From the NCBI GenBank assembly GCA_964460665.1, contig CAYWSL010000150.1, positions 1 through 15,367 of the forward strand: 15,367 nt of DNA, written 5' to 3'. Source of the stretch: K23-9 sp964460665 (GTDB lineage Bacteria > Planctomycetota > Planctomycetia > Pirellulales > Pirellulaceae). This document shows positions 13,902 through 15,367 of the stretch, one piece after another. Each line of letters begins with the position of its first letter. Position 1 is the first letter of the stretch. Made by a program: the position numbers and the translations under genes. The notes under the pieces are model-generated. The model was not told where the DNA came from. It saw only the letters and a list, made by a program, of their open reading frames with translations, and made no database searches.

Positions 13902-15367
13902 AGCGATCTATCAATTTAGCGCGGATGTTTGCGACGTGCTGCTTCCATTTTCCCGAGACGTCAGGCTTGACCGTGTTGGGGTCGATGATGATGATCTCGA
14001 CGGCGGGTAGTTGCTTGCGTAGTTTTGCCAGTTCTGTTGCGTCTTGATATGTCTGATCGTCGTCTACGATTTCGATGCGTTTTAGTTTTGGCAGCTTACT
14101 AAGCTCCGTCACCGTAATCGGATCCATGGTTCCGTACAGACGCATAGACAGAAGATTGGTGCACACTGCGTAGCCGCTGCTTCCTGATAAAACAGCGCGA
14201 GCCTGAGCGCTGACTTGGATGTGCTCCAGTTTTGACATGCCGCTAAGGAAAGCGAGGCTATCCAACACCTGACCACGGTTAAAGTACAGTCGTTCCAGAT
14301 TTGCGAGCGACTTTAGCGGGCTCACGTCGGTATCGAACACAACATCCGTTCTTCCAGCGATACCATCCGTATCAAGTCGCAATGTCTTCAGTTTACTCAG
14401 TTGCTTTGGGTAGTCTGCAACAAGGGTTGCGCTGGGTAGCCAAATGTCAGTTATCTCGTCTTCACCATTCGACCCGTACACCCAATCGAGAGCTTTCGCT
14501 TTGGCAACGAAATCCTTTGGGCGAACGCCCTTGAAGTCTCCACTTACGTAAATCGAACCGGGAAACAGAAAAAACAGCTCCTTCCGCAATTGCTTGTCGG
14601 CTATCGATAGACTCGCAAACTGTAAGCTGGATTCCAAGATCCGAACGATGTCTTGCGGTGCTGTGGGCATCTCTGTGTAACCGACCACAATGCCGCTTAA
14701 GGACTGGCGTCGTGAAAGATCAAGCACACGATCCGGCGGCATGCCTGGGCACGAGACACTGCATTTGTCTAGGTTTCGGATCAGCGCATCCCAGTTCTCA
14801 TCATTCTCATTCGGACTAACATGGATGTGCTGCAAACTGACACCTGCATAGGCATCCAGGAACTGCGGCAGGCCTTTCGCTTGACTGACCCAAGCGCGTT
14901 GTAGCTGCGTCTGGGGTTCGTTCACCGCTGGCAGCTTGCTCTTAGAGAAGCCTACTCTCGGCGATGTAGGCGTTCCAGGTTTCCCGACGCGTTTGCCAAG
15001 ATCAGCTAACTGCGTCGACGTGATCTGTCCCTGGTAGAAGGAAAGCCATCCCGTGAAGGCAGTGAGCGGACGTGTGTCAACAAATGGTTGCAGGTTGTCG
15101 ATGAGGATTGACGCGCTTTGCTTACGCAACGCGGCAGGGCGAGCTCGCATTAGCTTCGCCAAGCAATCGGGATCTGGATGACGTTCGTCAACTCTAAAAT
15201 ACAACGAGCCACTACGTTGTCGACTGCCCATTAAAAAGCACGACGCATTGTCTAACTCTGCTTGCAGCTGACGCGAGGCACGGGCGTCGGCAAGCAATTG
15301 TCCGTCAAAGATGTACGAGGAATTGGCCCGGTACTGTCCCGGCAAATTCGCCAAGACACGTGGGTCA
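13888..15367 (-). CDS. leucine-rich-repeat-like protein, 5' end outside the window
   Basis: At least 492 codons, ending at the TAA at 13888-13890. The frame stays open to the window edge (reading DPRV before the TTG at 15352-15354), so the true start is probably outside and the TTG is not trusted. Residues about 300-456 (counted from the TTG) contain degenerate leucine-rich repeats such as LSKLKTLRLDTD, LKSLANLERLYFNRG, MSKLEHIQVSA and LPKLKRIEIVDDD, which predict a curved protein-binding surface. The N-terminal 300 residues have no domain I recognise; several two-stranded segments (for example SLQHIHVSPNENDENWDALIRNL at about 172-194, shortened here to its pattern) may be diverged repeats. 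No signal peptide can be judged without the start. Its last codons and stop lie in the final copy of the 17-bp array. Confidence 0.75.
   Translation of the reverse strand, partial: DPRVLANLPGQYRANSSYIFDGQLLADARASRQLQAELDNASCFLMGSRQRSGSLYFRVDERHPDPDCLAKLMRARPAALRKQSASILIDNLQPFVDTRPLTAFTGWLSFYQGQITSTQLADLGKRVGKPGTPTSPRVGFSKSKLPAVNEPQTQLQRAWVSQAKGLPQFLDAYAGVSLQHIHVSPNENDENWDALIRNLDKCSVSCPGMPPDRVLDLSRRQSLSGIVVGYTEMPTAPQDIVRILESSLQFASLSIADKQLRKELFFLFPGSIYVSGDFKGVRPKDFVAKAKALDWVYGSNGEDEITDIWLPSATLVADYPKQLSKLKTLRLDTDGIAGRTDVVFDTDVSPLKSLANLERLYFNRGQVLDSLAFLSGMSKLEHIQVSAQARAVLSGSSGYAVCTNLLSMRLYGTMDPITVTELSKLPKLKRIEIVDDDQTYQDATELAKLRKQLPAVEIIIIDPNTVKPDVSGKWKQHVANIRAKLIDRLNSQ

Noticed and set aside
15352..15354. 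TTG as the start codon of the leucine-rich-repeat-like gene
   Set aside because: The frame remains open to the window edge, with no ribosome binding site before the TTG, so the gene most likely begins outside.

Overview
The window looks like a piece of a planctomycete chromosome, most likely Rhodopirellula or a close Pirellulaceae relative. This is an inference from gene content and style: moderate-to-high GC, few Shine-Dalgarno sites, a TPR/ExbB/ExbD/squalene-cyclase-fold operon, an ECF sigma factor next to a YfbK-type VWA protein, a tiny protein starting MSQNPYDAP, and many short intergenic stem-loops. No rRNA, tRNA, CRISPR array, transposase or phage gene was seen.

Layout. Positions 67-3666 (minus) hold a full-length chromosome-segregation ATPase gene, smc. 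A 223-base divergent region with three inverted repeats separates it from a rightward operon at 3890-9159. That operon encodes a secreted TPR protein, an ExbB/TolQ-type channel protein with its own signal peptide, an ExbD/TolR-type protein, and a two-TM protein ending in a squalene-cyclase-like helical domain. Two of the three junctions are ATGA overlaps. Gene queG (9199-10260, epoxyqueuosine reductase, last step of queuosine synthesis) follows on the same strand. The remaining genes are on the minus strand: a YfbK-type VWA protein that is probably the C-terminal part of the anti-sigma-like membrane protein encoded next to it (10328-12605, broken by a 100-N gap), an ECF sigma factor (12655-13167), a 68-residue single-TM protein (13430-13636), and a leucine-rich-repeat-like protein that runs off the window edge (13888-15367).

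The most interesting observation is in the fourth operon gene, which automatic annotation would probably call a prenyltransferase/squalene oxidase repeat protein. Its second membrane helix carries S50, H54, V61 and S65, which is exactly the spacing of the S-H-L-S motif in the TonB/TolA transmembrane helix. A long acidic Ala/Pro-rich linker and then the helical toroid follow. With ExbB, ExbD and a CpoB/BamD-like TPR protein in one operon, this reads as a Tol/Ton-like proton-motive-force machine whose energy transducer has an alpha/alpha-toroid head in place of the TonB C-terminal domain.

A second module is the ECF sigma factor with an anti-sigma-like N-terminus, membrane helix and VWA sensor probably in one polypeptide. 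Both assembly gaps are exactly 100 N and both fall inside short tandem repeats (18-bp coding and 17-bp intergenic), so their lengths and copy numbers are unknown.
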